Source: Phycisphaerales bacterium UBA1910 (GTDB taxonomy: Bacteria; Planctomycetota; Phycisphaerae; Phycisphaerales; UBA1924). From it: DNA of 6,660 bases. Positions 4,890 to 6,660 of this stretch are shown in pieces. The notes beneath the pieces were generated by a model. It did not search any database and was not told the origin of the DNA. It worked only from the letters and a program-made list of their open reading frames with translations. The stretch lies in the NCBI GenBank assembly GCA_002337545.1, contig DDGE01000045.1, positions 4,191 through 10,850 of the forward strand. Direction: 5' to 3'. The first letter of the stretch is position 1; every line of letters starts with the position of its first letter. The position numbers and the translations under genes were made by a program.

Positions 4890-5842
4890 GGGGCACGCCA
4901 CGGTACTCACTGTTTTTGTTTGACCCAATACTGCTCACAGTGTTTCAAATAACCTCTTAGTTTCGCATATCTATCTGCAAGTTGAAAATTGCGCTCACTT
5001 GCCCATAACTCCTGTGAGTCAGTAGCAAAACCAAGAACATGCTGAAACACTTTTGCAGGCCCAAGGCCCATCTTGCGAAATACTTCACCAATATTCTCAG
5101 ATACGAACTCGCCAGCAAAATCAAGAATATAAGCGCCATCAGAATCGATGGTGATCAACTTCTGGCACTGGTCTAGCACCCAGTTATTGCCTGAAGCAGC
5201 AATATGATCAAGTGACCCTTTCTCTAGGGTGTCGATATCAACGAAGGATTCTTCGAAAAAATCAACCAGCCTATCATGGATGACAACTCTAAAATAATCT
5301 GCTATCGAACTCTCTAATCGATATGCTGACTCAAGTACTGGACCATAAATCTCACCTGAAATCTGATCCGTAGTACCTGAGTACAACTCAGTTGTACCAG
5401 CCCCGAAAGATATCCCCCCTCGACACGGAATCTTTCTGACGAGTTGTGTGAGGTGTACTCCCGCCATTCCATACAGCAAGTAAAGCACCCGTTTTGCACA
5501 AACGAATCCACTTTGAGTATGGGCTTCTGAGAACCAAATCGTCGTATCTGAGAATGATTGCTGACGAATCTCAAATCTATTGATTTCCTTTAGCTCATCT
5601 ATAACTTCTTCTGGTAGATCTAGTTCGGAATAATCCATGCCCGTTTTGGCGAAAGCTGTCACAATATTCCTAAAATCATTCCGCACATCACGGACTACTG
5701 TTGTCGTTCTCTTGAATGCATCTACTGCTTCTTCATCTTCAGCATGAAGATCCTCGATACGGTCCCATTTCTTCAACAACGATGACTGCCCCATTATGTC
5801 GTGCAAAGCTACAACATAGTTGGCTGCGGATATCCCACTCAT
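4890..5842. other. AT-rich compositional island of one gene
   Basis: Hand counts of 60-base lines at 5041, 5281, 5581 and 5701 give 28, 22, 22 and 25 G+C (37-47%). Lines at 5881 and 6181 in the adjoining epimerase gene give 36 and 42 (60-70%). The right boundary coincides with the stop/start overlap at 5842; the left boundary is diffuse, around 4840-4906. No transposase, integrase, direct repeat or tRNA flanks it in this window. The lower limit given here is approximate. Confidence 0.65.
4907..5842 (-). CDS. AT-rich gene: divergent class III nucleotidyl-cyclase-like hypothetical protein
   Basis: 311 residues from ATG 5842, whose A is also the last base of the epimerase stop (TGATG), indicating translational coupling; a GTG at 5845 would add one residue. 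I do not recognise a named family. Landmarks resemble a class III cyclase/PycC-type core: hydrophobic strand V-V-A-L-H-D-I-M-G (10-18) with Asp15; Q-S-F-S-D-T-T-I-W-F (95-104) with Asp99; P-C-R-G-G-I-S-F-G (139-147); and E-I-Y-G-P-V-L-E-S-A-Y-R-L-E (164-177). Asp15 and Asp99 could be the two metal ligands, though their spacing is wider than in classical cyclases because of a charged helical insert (about 25-92). The C-terminal part includes I-D-S-D-G-A-Y-I-L-D-F (232-242). No signal peptide or membrane segment is seen. Base composition is strikingly low in GC, suggesting horizontal acquisition. Catalytic activity is unproven, and it could be a non-enzymatic relative. Confidence 0.7.
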   Translation of the reverse strand: MSGISAANYVVALHDIMGQSSLLKKWDRIEDLHAEDEEAVDAFKRTTTVVRDVRNDFRNIVTAFAKTGMDYSELDLPEEVIDELKEINRFEIRQQSFSDTTIWFSEAHTQSGFVCAKRVLYLLYGMAGVHLTQLVRKIPCRGGISFGAGTTELYSGTTDQISGEIYGPVLESAYRLESSIADYFRVVIHDRLVDFFEESFVDIDTLEKGSLDHIAASGNNWVLDQCQKLITIDSDGAYILDFAGEFVSENIGEVFRKMGLGPAKVFQHVLGFATDSQELWASERNFQLADRYAKLRGYLKHCEQYWVKQKQ

Positions 5843-6660
5843 CACATCCGCGCCTCAGGGTTATCGCGATGCGTCTTGAACCACTCGATCGTCCGCTTGA
5901 GGCCTTCCTCGAACCCGACCTTCGCTTCCCAATCCATCAGCTCCTTCGCACGCGACACATCAAGACACCTCCGCGGCTGCCCGTCGGGCTTGGTGCTGTC
6001 CCAGCGGATCTTCTGCTCGATCGTGTCTTCGTCGGCAAACCCGGTGAGCTTGGCAATCAGGTGCACGAGATCGCGGATCGTGATTTCCATGTTGGTGCCC
6101 AGGTTGATGGGGGTCGGATCATCCATCTTCTCGGCGGCGGTCAGGATACCGTCGGCGCAGTCCTCAATGAAGAGGAACTCGCGCGATGCGCTCCCGGTGC
6201 CCCAGACCTCGAGGAAGTCGTCGCCTCGGTCCATGGCTTCGATGCACTTGCGGATGAGCGCGGGGATCACATGCGATGAATGGAGGTTGAAGTTGTCCCA
6301 TGGGCCGTAGAGATTGACGGGGAGGACATAGGTCGACTTCATGTCGTACTGGAGCTTGTAGGCGTCGAGCATCTGCCACGCAGCCTTCTTGGCGACGCCG
6401 TAGGGTGCATTGGTGACCTCCGGGTACCCGTTCCACAGATCGTCTTCTTTGAAGGGCACGGGCGTGAGATTCGGGTACGCGCAGATGGTGCCGGTCTGCA
6501 CGAACTTGCCGCCGCGCTCGATGAGCCCGTCGACGCGTGCCTGCTCGATGAGGTGCAGCGCCATGGCCATGTTGGCGTAGAAGTAGCGACCCGGGTTCTC
6601 GCGGTTGGCGCCGATCCCGCCGACCTCGGCGGCCAGGTGCACGATCAGTGTCGCCTTGTC
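5842..6660 (-). CDS. fcl: GDP-L-fucose synthase-type NAD(P)-dependent epimerase/reductase, 5' end outside window
   Basis: The C-terminal 272 residues are visible; the N-terminal Rossmann motif lies off the right edge, and the open frame continues to base 6660, so a GTG within it at 6642 is not the start. The family converts GDP-4-keto-6-deoxymannose to GDP-L-fucose (3,5-epimerisation, then NADPH reduction) in the cytoplasm, for cell-surface glycans. The visible sequence has [12 protein letters not shown] (8-19), T-I-C-A-Y-P (58-63), A-P-Y-G-V-A-K-K (85-92), N-L-Y-G-P-W-D-N-F (116-124) and H-S-S-H-V-I-P-A-L (127-135). Cys60, Tyr87 and His130 are spaced 27 and 43 apart, identical to Cys109, Tyr136 and His179 of E. 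coli GDP-fucose synthase, and Thr58 takes the place of Ser107. Lys91 completes the YxxxK pair. The epimerase acid/base residues are therefore present. Related nucleotide-sugar epimerases with another substrate are possible. Confidence 0.85.
   Translation of the reverse strand, partial: DKATLIVHLAAEVGGIGANRENPGRYFYANMAMALHLIEQARVDGLIERGGKFVQTGTICAYPNLTPVPFKEDDLWNGYPEVTNAPYGVAKKAAWQMLDAYKLQYDMKSTYVLPVNLYGPWDNFNLHSSHVIPALIRKCIEAMDRGDDFLEVWGTGSASREFLFIEDCADGILTAAEKMDDPTPINLGTNMEITIRDLVHLIAKLTGFADEDTIEQKIRWDSTKPDGQPRRCLDVSRAKELMDWEAKVGFEEGLKRTIEWFKTHRDNPEARM

Noticed and set aside
4907..5842. A complete Pycsar or CBASS defence system
   Set aside because: Only a possible cyclase-like component is present. 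The neighbours are an epimerase and a GNAT enzyme; no cyclic-nucleotide-binding effector, TIR or transmembrane effector is adjacent in the window.
5716..6310. Two plus-strand frames opposite the epimerase gene
   Set aside because: They are shadows of the GDP-fucose synthase-like gene, whose catalytic residues and spacing are intact on the minus strand.

Overview
The window looks like chromosomal DNA of a GC-rich planctomycete, most likely of the Phycisphaerae. This rests on the first gene: its signal peptide followed by an F-T-Y-Q-G motif and a Gly-Pro-Gln collagen-like tract is a layout I associate with that group. It is an inference, because no rRNA or other marker is present. I find no tRNA, rRNA, CRISPR array, transposase or integrase.

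Left part (1-1522, minus strand): the 5' portion of a large exported collagen-like protein that runs off the left edge, then an HxlR-family winged-helix regulator. Middle (1523-2603): the regulator is divergent from a two-gene plus-strand unit that encodes a protoglobin with an added export signal and a 78-residue CPVC thioredoxin/glutaredoxin-like protein. The 128-bp divergent region holds direct and inverted repeats and a nested hairpin. Together these look like one redox- or gas-responsive cassette (regulator, haem protein, thiol protein).

Right part (2660-6660, all minus strand, so convergent with the cassette). In transcription order these are the C-terminal 272 residues of a GDP-L-fucose synthase-type epimerase; a compositionally foreign, AT-rich gene whose start codon overlaps the epimerase stop; an AAC(6')-like GNAT acetyltransferase; a probably exported TIM-barrel glycoside-hydrolase-like protein; and a two-helix membrane protein with a bacterial PH-like domain. 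Only the first two are clearly coupled. The others are separated by about 75-105 bp and may be independent.

The two best leads are the AT-rich gene and the protoglobin cassette. The AT-rich gene has the spaced Asp, Asp and R-G-G-I landmarks of a divergent class III nucleotidyl-cyclase-like fold and no recognisable partner. In the cassette, the haem-pocket residues match Methanosarcina protoglobin at a constant numbering offset of 30, while an N-terminal hydrophobic leader suggests that the globin leaves the cytoplasm.
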